Assembly: GCF_000621545.1 (NCBI RefSeq)
Contig: NZ_JHYA01000004.1
Coordinates: 1 to 64,000, forward strand
Length of the DNA stretch: 64,000 nt
Source: Anaerovibrio lipolyticus LB2005
Lineage (GTDB): Bacteria > Bacillota > Negativicutes > Selenomonadales > Selenomonadaceae
Direction of reading: 5' to 3'
Under the pieces are notes generated by a model. That model saw nothing but the letters and a program-made list of their open reading frames with translations, ran no database searches and had not been told where the DNA came from. This document shows positions 24,429 to 33,570 of this stretch, in pieces. The position numbers were made by a program, and so were the translations under genes. How positions within the stretch are numbered: position 1 is the stretch's first letter; every line of letters begins with the position of its first letter.

Positions 24429-26768
24429 TTACTTGTTATATGTGCGATACATCTTGATTGGCTCAGGATTGTCATTTATACTCCATACACCACATGGGCA
24501 TACACCAGCACAAATACCGCACCCAATACATTTATTTGGATCTGATACATAGGTCCAGGAGCCATCCTCATTTTCTATGCGGCTGATGGCCTTTTCCGGA
24601 CATGATTCCAGACACATCTTACAGTCACGGCAAGTACCGCAGCTTACGCAACGGGTATGATCATCTGCCGGGTCCCCCAGCTGACAATGATGGCACTTTT
24701 CAAAATAAGCCTTGGAAAGACGCTCTGCCGGAATCTTTTCCTTTTCAGGAAATGGAACATATTCCTTTCCCATTACATACAGATCAGCATAGTAAGCGGC
24801 CTTGATACCATCACCAATGGCATCGGTTAAACGACCAGGCTTAATAACATCACCGGCAGCAAAGACCCCCGGCAAAATTGATTTATCCTTATTGGTAATC
24901 AGCCAGCTGTCCCGGAACTTCTTAATAGAATCATCCTCTGGCAGGAAATCCAAAATTGGTGCCTCACCTATGGATACAATTACCTCATCTGCTGGGATAA
25001 AGCGTCCGTCATTGGCATAAACTCCATCCTTGGTAATCTTCTCCGTGAAGAACGGCCATACCAGCTTGCCGCCCCGGCCTTCCACATACTGAATTTCATC
25101 AGCAAAGGCCGCCGGCTTCTGCACATCTACAGCCACCACGGATTCAGCCCCCATATCAAAGGCCGCACGGCAGGTGTCCATACCGGAGTTACCGCAACCG
25201 ATTACCACAACACGCTTGCCAACCTTTGGATTTTCACTACGATTTACCTTCTTAAGGAAATCCAAACCCATAGTAAGCAGCTCCTTGCCCTCCCAGTTAA
25301 AGTAACGGGATTCATGTCCGCCATTGGCAATTATTACTGCATCATAGGTATCCTGAAAATGCTTAAAGCTATCCTTGTCCACCTTGCAATTTGGAACGAA
25401 TTTTACACCTATTTCTTCTATGCGTTTTAATTCTGCCTCCAAAAGATCATGGGAAAGCCTGCCTCTAGGAATAACCTGCTCCAGCTTACCACCCATTTTC
25501 TCTGCATCATCAAAGACGAATACCTCATGTCCCTTACGGGCCAGCTGCCAGGCTGCGGAAAGACCGGCTACACCACCGCCTATGATGCCCACCTTCTTGC
25601 CAGTGGACACAGCTGGCTTCTTCACCTTGGTAAAAGCAGAAAGATAACCCAATGGACCAATCTGAATTGCCTCATCAATGGTGCCACGGGTACAGCCATC
25701 CATACAAGGGTTAGGACAAACACTGCCACATACAGAGCCTGGGAATGGAGTGTACTGAAGCTCCAGCTCAATGGCCTCCTGCAATCTGCTCTGACGAATC
25801 AAATTATAGCGAAGCTGGGTAGGAATGCCAGTAGGACAGCTGAACTCACAAGGAGCCGCATACTTGGCATTATCCCAGCTTGGAACTCGTAAACGATAAA
25901 GGCCATTGGAAATGGTGTTATGAACCGCAAAATCATCCATGGCAACGTCAGAGAAAATACCTCCCTTTACCCATTCCTGGGTGCGGAACTCCTTTATAGT
26001 CATTTTCTTTGATGGAGTGGCACTCTTTTCCTCAAAGGTAAGAGGACGGAGCTTTTTCCACTGACTCCACTGGGAAAGCTCACCCTTTAACTCCTGACGC
26101 TCTATTTTGCCAAGGAATTCATCCATGCCGGAGTTGAGGAAATCAATATCCTCCTGCTCCAGCTCCAGACATTTAATGTCCTTTGGATAGGTGGATACAG
26201 GACCACGGACGTAAACCACGCCACCTACCATGCCTACGCAGGCCCGCTCCCCGAGAACAGACTCAAATTGTTCTGAATCGTAGCCACAGACGATGGCCCG
26301 GCCCCCTCCCATAAACTCAAAGGAGAAGGAACCTGTATTTTTCAAAATCCAAAGCTCCGGCTCTTCGTAAAGTGGGTCATGCTTCATCAGAGAACCACTG
26401 CGGGTACCAGCACGACCACCGATGAAAATCTTACCACCAGCGGAGCAATGGCCCGCAGTATCACCAGCGTCACCCTTTACGGTGATAACGCCACCAGCAT
26501 TAAGCCAGCCCACATCAGCGGAGGTGGAGCCTTCCACCACGATCTCCGTATTTGGCAGGCACATGGAGCCCACACGCTGACCCGCATTTGTAACGTGGAA
26601 GGTGAGTTTTTTTCCTTCACTGTTCCATAACGGACCACCTATATCATGCTGACCAGAAGCCGCAATTTCAAACTCAGTTTCTCCAGACCGTACAGCTGCT
26701 TCAATTTGAAGGAGCAGGTCTTGGGTGGACATACGCTCATGTCCCTTCATTGTATCAATTTTAAACAT
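24429..26768 (-). CDS. Split glutamate synthase: GXGXG domain fused to GltD-like oxidoreductase and ferredoxin
   Basis: This 779-aa fusion has three parts. Residues about 40-220 are the GXGXG beta-helix that in large GOGATs ends the alpha subunit (many Gly, e.g. GGVITVKGDAGDTAG). Residues about 300-690 are a GltD-type small subunit, with an N-terminal cysteine region (CEFSCPTGIP, CGSVCPNPC), an FAD fold GIIGGGVAGLSAAW and an NAD(P) fold VVVIGCGNSGMDT. Residues about 690-775 hold cysteine clusters of the ferredoxin type (CVSCGTCRDCKMC, CIGCGICAGVCPCG). It feeds electrons to the FMN subunit encoded upstream. AAGGAG precedes the ATG. Confidence 0.9.
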   Translation of the reverse strand: MFKIDTMKGHERMSTQDLLLQIEAAVRSGETEFEIAASGQHDIGGPLWNSEGKKLTFHVTNAGQRVGSMCLPNTEIVVEGSTSADVGWLNAGGVITVKGDAGDTAGHCSAGGKIFIGGRAGTRSGSLMKHDPLYEEPELWILKNTGSFSFEFMGGGRAIVCGYDSEQFESVLGERACVGMVGGVVYVRGPVSTYPKDIKCLELEQEDIDFLNSGMDEFLGKIERQELKGELSQWSQWKKLRPLTFEEKSATPSKKMTIKEFRTQEWVKGGIFSDVAMDDFAVHNTISNGLYRLRVPSWDNAKYAAPCEFSCPTGIPTQLRYNLIRQSRLQEAIELELQYTPFPGSVCGSVCPNPCMDGCTRGTIDEAIQIGPLGYLSAFTKVKKPAVSTGKKVGIIGGGVAGLSAAWQLARKGHEVFVFDDAEKMGGKLEQVIPRGRLSHDLLEAELKRIEEIGVKFVPNCKVDKDSFKHFQDTYDAVIIANGGHESRYFNWEGKELLTMGLDFLKKVNRSENPKVGKRVVVIGCGNSGMDTCRAAFDMGAESVVAVDVQKPAAFADEIQYVEGRGGKLVWPFFTEKITKDGVYANDGRFIPADEVIVSIGEAPILDFLPEDDSIKKFRDSWLITNKDKSILPGVFAAGDVIKPGRLTDAIGDGIKAAYYADLYVMGKEYVPFPEKEKIPAERLSKAYFEKCHHCQLGDPADDHTRCVSCGTCRDCKMCLESCPEKAISRIENEDGSWTYVSDPNKCIGCGICAGVCPCGVWSINDNPEPIKMYRTYNK

Positions 26769-26785
26769 ATCTTACCGCTCCTTCC

Positions 26786-28417
26786 TTAGCATACATACTG
26801 AATTCCCAGCTTGTCCGCAATGGCCTTGTCAGTAGAAACGAGGGCATCACTGCGGCCCACAGGCAATGAGCTGTTGCCAATAGGAGCCATCAGCTTTCTC
26901 AGCTCGGCATCAAAGGCCAAAACATAATCCACAATTTTCTGGGCACCCTTATCCACATCAAGACGCTTAACCAGACGAGGATCCTGAGTACAGATACCCA
27001 TTGGACACTTGCCAGTATTACAGGAATTACAGCGACCGTGTTCATTGCCCACACAGCCTAAAAGCTGAATGAGTACCTTACCCACAAATACGCCGTTGGC
27101 ACCAAGGCAGATCATCTTAAAGGCATCGGCTGCCGCATTGCCCGTAAGACCAATACCACCGCCGCCATAAAGAGGGATCTGACCCTGAAGGCCCTGCTTA
27201 ACGGCCGCATTGTAGCAGTCACGAATCTTGGAAACCACAGGATGACCAGTATGATCAAGGGAAACCTCATTGGCAGCACCAGTACCGCCCTGAATACCAT
27301 CCAGGAAGAAGCCACCGCAAATCTTATAGGGATCACGGAGCAAATTGTTATATACGGATACGGAAGTGGCAGAAGCCGCACACTTAATGGCAACAGGTAC
27401 TCTGAAGCCAAAAGCGGCATTAAGTGATAAGTGCATCTTCTGCACAGATTCTTCTATTGAATATAGGCCCTGATGATTTGGTGGTGAGGAAAGGGTTGCC
27501 TTTGGAACACCACGAATGGCCTGTACATGCTCTGCAACCTTGGCTGCCGGCAAAAGACCGCCATCACCTGGCTTTGCACCCTGTCCAATTTTAATAAGTA
27601 CACCGGCAGGATCCGTTACCATGTGGGGAATTGCCTTTATAATACGGTTCCAGCCAAAATGACCGGAGGCAATCTGCAAGATAAAATATTTTAGATAATC
27701 TGATTCCATTAATTTAACCGGCATACCGCCCTCACCAGAGCTCATACGAACTGGCAGACCGCACTTCTCGTTGAGATAGGCACAGGCCAGGGCCACAGCC
27801 TCCCAGGCACGGGTGGACAGAGCACCGATGGACATATCAGAAAAGATAAGAGGATAAATCCAGTTTACAGGTGGAGCCTTATGGTCCATAACCATCTTGC
27901 CATTTTCCAGTCTGAAGGGCAGCTCCTTTGGTGAAAGAACCCGTCCCAATGGGGAACGGATATCAAAGGTATGGCGGGCAGAATCCAGGGAAGGGTCTGT
28001 CATCTGAGAAATACGGCCAACCACAATGCTGTCCAATGTACGCTGAGCATTAAGATTTGTACGGCCACCACGCTTAATTGGACCGCTGTCCTTGGAAAGG
28101 AGCACCTGGCGAGTGTCCACATTGCGTACAGGACGAATGGCGTTGTTAGGGCACACCTTTTCGCACATGCCACAACCACGACAATAGTCAGTAAGACTTG
28201 CCTTCTGGGTAATAATAGGACGGGCAATATGACGATGCTCCGGATTTGGCTGGCTATCCGTGGATACCACGATGGACTGGGCCTGGGTCTTTACCTCAAT
28301 AGCCTTGAAGGAACAGGTGGCCACGCAGCTGCCGCACATGGTACAGCGGTCAGCATGATATTCGATTTTCCAAGAAAGGTCATTTACAGACACATCCTGT
28401 GTTTTTACTGCTTCCAT
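26786..28417 (-). CDS. Split glutamate synthase: ferredoxin plus FMN-binding synthase domain
   Basis: This 543-aa protein corresponds to the archaeal-type glutamate synthase core. Two ferredoxin-type clusters come first (CTMCGSCVATC about residue 25, CRGCGMCEKVC about residue 80). The FMN/2-oxoglutarate domain follows (IKIGQGAKPGDGGLLPA, GIQGGTGAA), and the 3Fe-4S cysteines are in CNSCNTGKCPMGIC. It makes glutamate from 2-oxoglutarate and ammonia channelled from the amidotransferase subunit. GGAGGT lies 6 nt before the ATG. The gene start overlaps the end of the amidotransferase gene by 13 bp. Confidence 0.93.
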   Translation of the reverse strand: MEAVKTQDVSVNDLSWKIEYHADRCTMCGSCVATCSFKAIEVKTQAQSIVVSTDSQPNPEHRHIARPIITQKASLTDYCRGCGMCEKVCPNNAIRPVRNVDTRQVLLSKDSGPIKRGGRTNLNAQRTLDSIVVGRISQMTDPSLDSARHTFDIRSPLGRVLSPKELPFRLENGKMVMDHKAPPVNWIYPLIFSDMSIGALSTRAWEAVALACAYLNEKCGLPVRMSSGEGGMPVKLMESDYLKYFILQIASGHFGWNRIIKAIPHMVTDPAGVLIKIGQGAKPGDGGLLPAAKVAEHVQAIRGVPKATLSSPPNHQGLYSIEESVQKMHLSLNAAFGFRVPVAIKCAASATSVSVYNNLLRDPYKICGGFFLDGIQGGTGAANEVSLDHTGHPVVSKIRDCYNAAVKQGLQGQIPLYGGGGIGLTGNAAADAFKMICLGANGVFVGKVLIQLLGCVGNEHGRCNSCNTGKCPMGICTQDPRLVKRLDVDKGAQKIVDYVLAFDAELRKLMAPIGNSSLPVGRSDALVSTDKAIADKLGIQYVC

Positions 28418-29511
28418 CTCTGTACCTCCAGTTCATTATCGATAACAATTACTTCACGCTCATTAGGATAGATATCCTTTTCCCTGTCACGGTCCGGCAT
28501 TATTTCATTAAGACCGCAGACCTCAGAGGAAATGGCTATCATATTTTCATCCTGGCCAAGAACGACCGGACGGAGCTTCTTGGAATCACAGCAGGTAATC
28601 ATTCGATTATCTGGCAGGGTGGCAATAATTGTATTTGGGCCATTGATTTCAAGATGGGCCAAAGACTGACGAATTGCCTTAAGCACCTCTTTATCCTCAC
28701 GCTCCTCGATTTCCTCAAATGGCAGTGGAGTAATAACGTGCTTGAAATAATTAATAGGCCACTTCAGCTCGTGAAGGACATAATGAAGGGTATACAGGAA
28801 GCACTGGGAATCGGATTCAAAACCGATGTAGCCACGATGGAGGGACTTCTGAAACTCCTTATTTTTTGTATAGAAGGTATTCTCGCCATTGGCACAGAGG
28901 GTATAGCCCTGCAAAAAGAAAGGGTGGGCCGCATAGCGAACAATATCATAATTAGTATTCTGACGGCACTGAACCACGATATTTTTCGCCATGAGTCCGC
29001 CATGATCATCCCAAAGATGGAAATAGGTGGCAATATCGCGGGGATCTCCTATTTCCTTTAAAGTAAGCACATCCGGCCAGAAGGAATAAACAAAGCCTTC
29101 CCCTGCCTCCTCCAGCATCTTGCGAAGGGCCAGACGGGTATCAAGCAAAAGGTTCTGCTTCTCTTCCTCGGACAGCTCATTGTAATGCTCCGGAAAATCG
29201 TAATTTCTGAAAACATAATATGGCATAGCCTGTATATCAAGTCCTGGACGCTTATCTGGAATAGGAATCCACTCAGCCAGCTGCACAAAGTTATGGGCAT
29301 CCATGTATTCCTCTACCATCTGGTTGCCCTTCTGGGTACAGGCCATGGAAAGGAGTGGTTTGTCTTTATAGTTGGCAAAAGTACCATATAAATCCTGCAT
29401 TACCATGGCGAAGCCTGAATTATCATGCCCCTCCTGCTGAGGAAGCATCAAATGTAAGGCTTTAGATGGATGAACAGGCACCTTACTTTTTATTGAACCA
29501 ATTCTACACAT
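28405..29511 (-). CDS. Split glutamate synthase: class II glutamine amidotransferase subunit
   Basis: This Ntn-type glutaminase releases ammonia from glutamine for the synthase subunit. The start is set at 29511 because removal of Met then exposes the catalytic Cys2 of MCRIGSI, and GGAGGAG lies just upstream. The frame to 29562 would bury this Cys. Further family features are QQEGHDNSGF and a nucleophile-pocket region ANGENTFYTKN. The protein is 368 aa, far shorter than the full GOGAT alpha subunit. It is the first gene of the operon. Confidence 0.92.
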   Translation of the reverse strand: MCRIGSIKSKVPVHPSKALHLMLPQQEGHDNSGFAMVMQDLYGTFANYKDKPLLSMACTQKGNQMVEEYMDAHNFVQLAEWIPIPDKRPGLDIQAMPYYVFRNYDFPEHYNELSEEEKQNLLLDTRLALRKMLEEAGEGFVYSFWPDVLTLKEIGDPRDIATYFHLWDDHGGLMAKNIVVQCRQNTNYDIVRYAAHPFFLQGYTLCANGENTFYTKNKEFQKSLHRGYIGFESDSQCFLYTLHYVLHELKWPINYFKHVITPLPFEEIEEREDKEVLKAIRQSLAHLEINGPNTIIATLPDNRMITCCDSKKLRPVVLGQDENMIAISSEVCGLNEIMPDRDREKDIYPNEREVIVIDNELEVQRWKQ

Positions 29512-29970
29512 CGTAACACTCCTCCAATACACCTTAATCAGATTTTTAGTTAAAAATGACAACTAAGTTAATTTTTAAAATACTCAGCAAAGACATTTGT
29601 TTTTCTGCAATACATCCCGTTTGAGTAACAAATATAATTATATGTATCATTATTCTAACTGTCAATATAATTATTCATATATTATTACAATAATATCCTT
29701 ATTTTTATTGTATTTATATGTTTTTCGAATAACTCTATAGTGTATATTTATACATATTTTATTCTCTGTTATACAGGAATATAAAAAAAATATTGTATAC
29801 AATACCAGTGAACCCTTGTCCTGTCTAGTTCGACCTAATTATTACAATATATCATATTATGTATGTTTTGTATTGTTTTTCGGTATACAAGCTAAATATT
29901 CTGTCATTTTACACCATATACATCTATTGGTATACTATAGCCCATGTGTAGGACAAAAGCCTTCTTATTT
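29512..29970 (-). promoter_or_regulatory. Consensus promoter of the glutamate synthase operon in an AT-rich gap
   Basis: On the minus strand a perfect TTGACA (29660-29665) and perfect TATAAT (29637-29642) are 17 nt apart. Transcription would start near 29630, leaving a leader of about 118 nt. No gene or clear RNA element is visible in the remaining AT-rich sequence 29670-29965. Confidence 0.8.
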
Positions 29971-29989
29971 TATAACGCCATTGTTCAAA
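29970..29989. repeat. 20-bp dispersed repeat, copy 1
   Basis: TTATAACGCCATTGTTCAAA occurs here and identically at 39406-39425. In both places it lies next to a hairpin. Confidence 0.6.
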
Positions 29990-29995
29990 CTAAAA

Positions 29996-30041
29996 CAGAC
30001 GCAAAAGCAAACGTAAATTTTTGCGTCTGTTTTTGCGTCTG
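29996..30041 (-). terminator. Terminator of the thioesterase gene with duplicated arm
   Basis: CAGACGCAAAA (29996-30006) can pair with either of two tandem copies of TTTTTGCGTCTG (30018-30029 and 30030-30041). On the minus strand the hairpin is followed by TTTTAG. The duplicated arm gives two alternative stems. Confidence 0.7.
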
Positions 30042-30060
30042 AAAGTAACTGTTAAATATT

Positions 30061-30465
30061 TTATTGCGCCTTCCCCAGGGCTTTGGCCATGAATTTCTCC
30101 TTCATTACTGCAAAGCGTTCATGGGTGCCGGAGCCGATTTCTTCCCTGTCATCAAAGGCCTTCACCTCAAAGGTTATCTTTCTGCCATCCACAGCAGTTA
30201 CCCGGGCCTCGGCCCTTACATTCAGGCCAGTAGGAGTTGCGGCCTTATGTTTAATATTCAGTGATATGCCCACAGTGGTCCAGCCCTCTGTTAATAATGG
30301 CTCCAGTGCCTCTGTGGCGGCCTTTTCCATAAGACATGTCATGGCCGGGGTGGCATAAACCTCCAGACTGCCACTCCCCATTGTTTTGGCTGTGTTTTTA
30401 TCTGTAACCCTTTCAGTTACGATATTCGTCAGCCCCACCTTTATTTCTTCCTTCATGAACTCCAT
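30061..30465 (-). CDS. Hotdog-fold thioesterase, FlK-like
   Basis: This 134-aa single-domain hotdog protein resembles the FlK (fluoroacetyl-CoA thioesterase) group. YATPAMTCLMEKAATEAL carries the conserved central helix, and GISLNIKHKAATPTG and RFAVMKEKF follow. It would hydrolyse an acyl-CoA thioester, but the true substrate is unknown and fluoroacetyl-CoA is unlikely. The start has GAGGTG 7 nt upstream. It lies between the bactofilin gene and the glutamate synthase promoter, and a terminator precedes it. Confidence 0.85.
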   Translation of the reverse strand: MEFMKEEIKVGLTNIVTERVTDKNTAKTMGSGSLEVYATPAMTCLMEKAATEALEPLLTEGWTTVGISLNIKHKAATPTGLNVRAEARVTAVDGRKITFEVKAFDDREEIGSGTHERFAVMKEKFMAKALGKAQ

Positions 30466-30495
30466 TACAAAACACCTCTCTCGCTTGTAATACTT

Positions 30496-30544
30496 AAAAT
30501 AAAAGAAAAGCTGTGACGAAATGAAATCATTTCATCACAGCTTT
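30496..30544 (-). terminator. Terminator of the M23 peptidase-bactofilin operon
   Basis: The arms AAAGCTGTGA (30507-30516) and TCACAGCTTT (30535-30544) extend inward through GAAATGA/TCATTTC. The tail CTTTTATTTT follows on the minus strand. Confidence 0.85.
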
Positions 30545-30552
30545 ATTACTAA

Positions 30553-30939
30553 TTAATCTGCAAATACTGGCTCTGCAGCTTTGAAGGTCATCTCGCTGTG
30601 GCCCTTGAATACGCCACCATCCTCAATCTTCAGGCTGCCAACCTTAACATCACCAATAAGGGAGCCAGTAGAATAGATGGACAAGCCATTTTCAATAGTT
30701 GCATTGCCCTCAACCTGACCGGAAACCATCAGCTCTGGAGCTACAATATCGCCCTTAACACGGCCGTTTTCACCAATAAGAACGTTGCCAGAAACTGTTA
30801 TAGAACCTTCAACGGTACCATCAACACGAAGATTGCTGCTACCATTAATCTCTCCTTTAATAATGGTGTTCGCACCAATAATGGTCTCTATATCATTTCT
30901 GTTAGTACCTTCCAACTGCTTCTTCATGCTACCAAACAT
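30553..30939 (-). CDS. Bactofilin
   Basis: This 128-aa protein is of the bactofilin (polymer-forming cytoskeletal) family. Residues about 20-115 are a beta-helix with repeating Gly/Val/Ile steps (TIIGANTIIKGEING, VRVDG-type turns, GNVLIGENGRVKGDI). Bactofilins polymerise without nucleotide at the membrane and often place cell-wall enzymes. Pairing with an M23 peptidase gene immediately upstream is a known arrangement and suggests a shared role in cell shape. Confidence 0.93.
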   Translation of the reverse strand: MFGSMKKQLEGTNRNDIETIIGANTIIKGEINGSSNLRVDGTVEGSITVSGNVLIGENGRVKGDIVAPELMVSGQVEGNATIENGLSIYSTGSLIGDVKVGSLKIEDGGVFKGHSEMTFKAAEPVFAD

Positions 30940-30963
30940 TGATCTTCTCCTTATAAAACGATC

Positions 30964-31899
30964 TTACCTAATATATCCTGACGGATTAACAACCTGACCA
31001 TTAACCCTAACCTCATAATGAACATGAGGGCCAGTGCTAAAGCCAGTGCTTCCCATATATGCAATAACCTGACCACGCTTAACATGATCACCAGCGCTAA
31101 CTACAACCTGCTGGGCATGTCCATATCTGGTCATGAAGCCGTTGCCATGATCAATATCTACCATGTTGCCATAACCGCCGGAATTCCAGCCAGCCACAGT
31201 AACGATACCATCAGCAGTAGCCACGATAGGAGTGCCATAATCATCAGCAATATCAATGCCTGGGTGAAAATCACTGCCACCCCATCTCATACCAAATGGA
31301 GAGCTTACATCACCAGTGGATGGCCAAATAGAAGGAGTAGATGCATTTACACTCTCCTGCTGCTGAATCTGACGATGCTGTTCATTTAAGATATCTCTTA
31401 ATCTGGTAAGGCTCGCCCTGCGCTGAGCAACCCGCTTTTCCACATTATCAAGAGCATTGCTTACATCCTTCAGATCCAACTGCTTATATGGACCACCCTG
31501 ACCATTATGGGTGCCATCACCAGCATTGCTGTTGGCATCACCAGTATCATCACCTGGAACACCGGAAAGCTGACGAAGCTCTTTTTCTATCTGACCGAGC
31601 TGTTCTACTTCATCCTGAAGGTTTGTTGCCTTCTTTGACAATTCCAGGAGCTGTTCCTGTTGAAGGCTGTTTGCTTCCTTAAGTTTCTCAATCTGTGAGG
31701 CTTCATTTCTCAGGGAATAACTACTGTACACGGAGTAGCTGAAGGCACCAGCCAACAATATAACCACTGCTGCAACAGAGAACAGTGCGTACTTAATCCA
31801 TTGCATTGGCAAATGCACACTTCGTACATCAGATCCCTGATGAGGGATAATCTTGATAGTATACTCGCGATTATCCACAGTATTTCCTTTCTTGTCCAA
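30964..31899 (-). CDS. Membrane-anchored M23 metallopeptidase with coiled coil
   Basis: This is a probable peptidoglycan endopeptidase. After a short cytoplasmic N terminus there is one membrane helix (about residues 38-62). A coiled coil (QQEQLLELSKKATNLQDEVE) and a Gly/Asn-rich linker follow. The C-terminal M23/LytM domain has the zinc ligands in HPGID and HVHYE. I chose a TTG start at 31899 (product MDKKGNTVDN), because GGAGGA lies 6 nt upstream of it. The longer frame contains that site within its coding sequence. The length is 311 aa. It is co-transcribed with the bactofilin gene. Confidence 0.93.
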   Translation of the reverse strand: MDKKGNTVDNREYTIKIIPHQGSDVRSVHLPMQWIKYALFSVAAVVILLAGAFSYSVYSSYSLRNEASQIEKLKEANSLQQEQLLELSKKATNLQDEVEQLGQIEKELRQLSGVPGDDTGDANSNAGDGTHNGQGGPYKQLDLKDVSNALDNVEKRVAQRRASLTRLRDILNEQHRQIQQQESVNASTPSIWPSTGDVSSPFGMRWGGSDFHPGIDIADDYGTPIVATADGIVTVAGWNSGGYGNMVDIDHGNGFMTRYGHAQQVVVSAGDHVKRGQVIAYMGSTGFSTGPHVHYEVRVNGQVVNPSGYIR

Positions 31900-31924
31900 A
31901 TAAAATCCTCCAAACAATTCATCA

Positions 31925-31967
31925 CAATAAAATAGACTCTATAGCTGAAACATTATATCATAGAGTC
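31925..31967 (-). terminator. Terminator after the DUF4446 gene
   Basis: GACTCTAT/ATAGAGTC (31935-31942 and 31960-31967) forms an 8-bp stem with a 17-nt loop. TATTTTATTG follows on the minus strand. Confidence 0.65.
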
Positions 31968-32009
31968 CATTAATTTTCAAATAGTAGAAATTATTTATCT
32001 TTTTATTAA

Positions 32010-32516
32010 TTATCGCTGAGCCATGGCTTGTCTCAGGGCATCTTCCTCTTCGCTGGTCATCTGATAAGTGGATTTTCCTGCAGTAATAGGCTTTACATAA
32101 CTGCGGGAATCCTCACGACCAAAAATACTGGACATTACAACGCCGTTATTATCTGAGTCAAGCATAGCAACAGCATAGCTAAGATCACTGCCCATATCCT
32201 CAAAGGCGCGGAAGCGGACAACAGCCACCTTTGTAATGGCCTGCTGAAGAAGAGCTTTTATATCCTCAATATTACGCTTGATTTCCTGATTTTCCTCGGA
32301 TACAGCCTTAGCGTCATCCACACAGCCAATTATAAGGCGTTCAAGATTGGCACCATCCACACCAGTCATCATTTTCTTGTAACGCTTCTTCATATAATTG
32401 ATATTATATATTACATTTATCATCATCAGATACATGACAATCATCAACACGCCCAGTGCAGCCACCATATAGCTGAGATTATTAACGACGAACTTCATTA
32501 TTTCGGTATTATCCAT
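32010..32516 (-). CDS. DUF4446-family membrane protein
   Basis: This 168-aa protein has one N-terminal membrane helix (about residues 15-38) and a helical segment. Its conserved C-terminal domain includes VAVVRFRAFEDMGSDLSYAV and the closing GREDSRSYVKPI. This is the DUF4446 pattern, regularly found next to parB in Firmicutes. The function is unknown. It lies 22 bp downstream of parB, in the same operon. Confidence 0.9.
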   Translation of the reverse strand: MDNTEIMKFVVNNLSYMVAALGVLMIVMYLMMINVIYNINYMKKRYKKMMTGVDGANLERLIIGCVDDAKAVSEENQEIKRNIEDIKALLQQAITKVAVVRFRAFEDMGSDLSYAVAMLDSDNNGVVMSSIFGREDSRSYVKPITAGKSTYQMTSEEEDALRQAMAQR

Positions 32517-32538
32517 TTACTGTAAACTCCATTTCATA

Positions 32539-33570
32539 TTAAACGTTAAACTTTCCTGTAGTGGAAAATTCTCTTAGCTTTTTCAGCTTTTCAGCATTAT
32601 CATTTGCCCTTACCTTTTCTGTAAGCAAATCAATGATTCTCTCCAAATCATCCTGGGAAGTAAAATCAATTTCCAGCTTTTTCTTCTTGCCTGTACCCTT
32701 TATACGAACCGACGTGCCGAGAACCATTTTTAACTTATCCTCTGCATCCAAAATAAACAGCTGAGCAGGATCTGTATCCACACCCTTGGTATCCACCGGC
32801 TTTTCATCAAAGTAATCAGGATGCTTTAACAGCTGTTTTACCAATGCTTCAACCTTACGTACAGACAAATCATTGTCTATTATAAAGTTTGCAGCCTTTT
32901 CTTGCAAGTCGATATCCTCAATGGCCAAAAGTGGCTTTGCCTGTCCCATGGAAATTTTGCCTTCCACCAGCATAGCCTGAATCTTCTCAGACAGCTTCAA
33001 AAGGCGAAGGAAATTGGCAATATGTGAACGGCTGCGGCCCACCTTCTTGGAAAGCATATCCTGGGTTAGACCATAATCAGATAAAAGATGATGGTAAGCA
33101 TGGGCCTCTTCAACAGGATTCAGGTTTTCACGCTGAATATTCTCAATGAGGGCAATTTCTGTCATCTGGGCATCGTTGAATTCCTTTATAATAGCAGGAA
33201 TTGTTTGCTTTCCAGCAAGCTTTGAAGCCCGAAGTCTTCTTTCACCGGCTATAAGCTCATATCCCTTGGCAGTCTTTCTGACAATTACTGGCTGAAGAAC
33301 TCCATATTCCTTTATAGAATCCTGAAGGGCATTTAAGGCTTCCTCATCAAATTCAGTACGTGGCTGATTTGGATTTACCTTAATTTTACTTACTTCTATC
33401 TCCTGTGGTGAAGCTGTTACCGCTGATACCTCAGATTTGCCGTCATTACTCTTTACAGCATGGAGCTGTTCCTTTTTGTTTTCCTGTGGCTTTGCAGGCT
33501 TATTTACTGTTGCGCCACCAAGACCTAAAGCACCAAGGCCACGGCCGAGGCCACCTTTTTTCTTAACCAT
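32539..33570 (-). CDS. parB: Chromosome-partitioning protein ParB
   Basis: This DNA-binding CTPase loads at parS and spreads to organise the origin region. The N-terminal tail MVKKKGGLGRGLGALGLGG stimulates ParA. Box II GERRLRASKLAG belongs to the CTP-binding region, and the helix-turn-helix is around YGLTQDMLSKKVGRSRSHIA. A C-terminal dimerisation domain ends the 343-aa protein. Its start overlaps the end of parA. Two exact parS sites are present in the window. Confidence 0.97.
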   Translation of the reverse strand: MVKKKGGLGRGLGALGLGGATVNKPAKPQENKKEQLHAVKSNDGKSEVSAVTASPQEIEVSKIKVNPNQPRTEFDEEALNALQDSIKEYGVLQPVIVRKTAKGYELIAGERRLRASKLAGKQTIPAIIKEFNDAQMTEIALIENIQRENLNPVEEAHAYHHLLSDYGLTQDMLSKKVGRSRSHIANFLRLLKLSEKIQAMLVEGKISMGQAKPLLAIEDIDLQEKAANFIIDNDLSVRKVEALVKQLLKHPDYFDEKPVDTKGVDTDPAQLFILDAEDKLKMVLGTSVRIKGTGKKKKLEIDFTSQDDLERIIDLLTEKVRANDNAEKLKKLREFSTTGKFNV

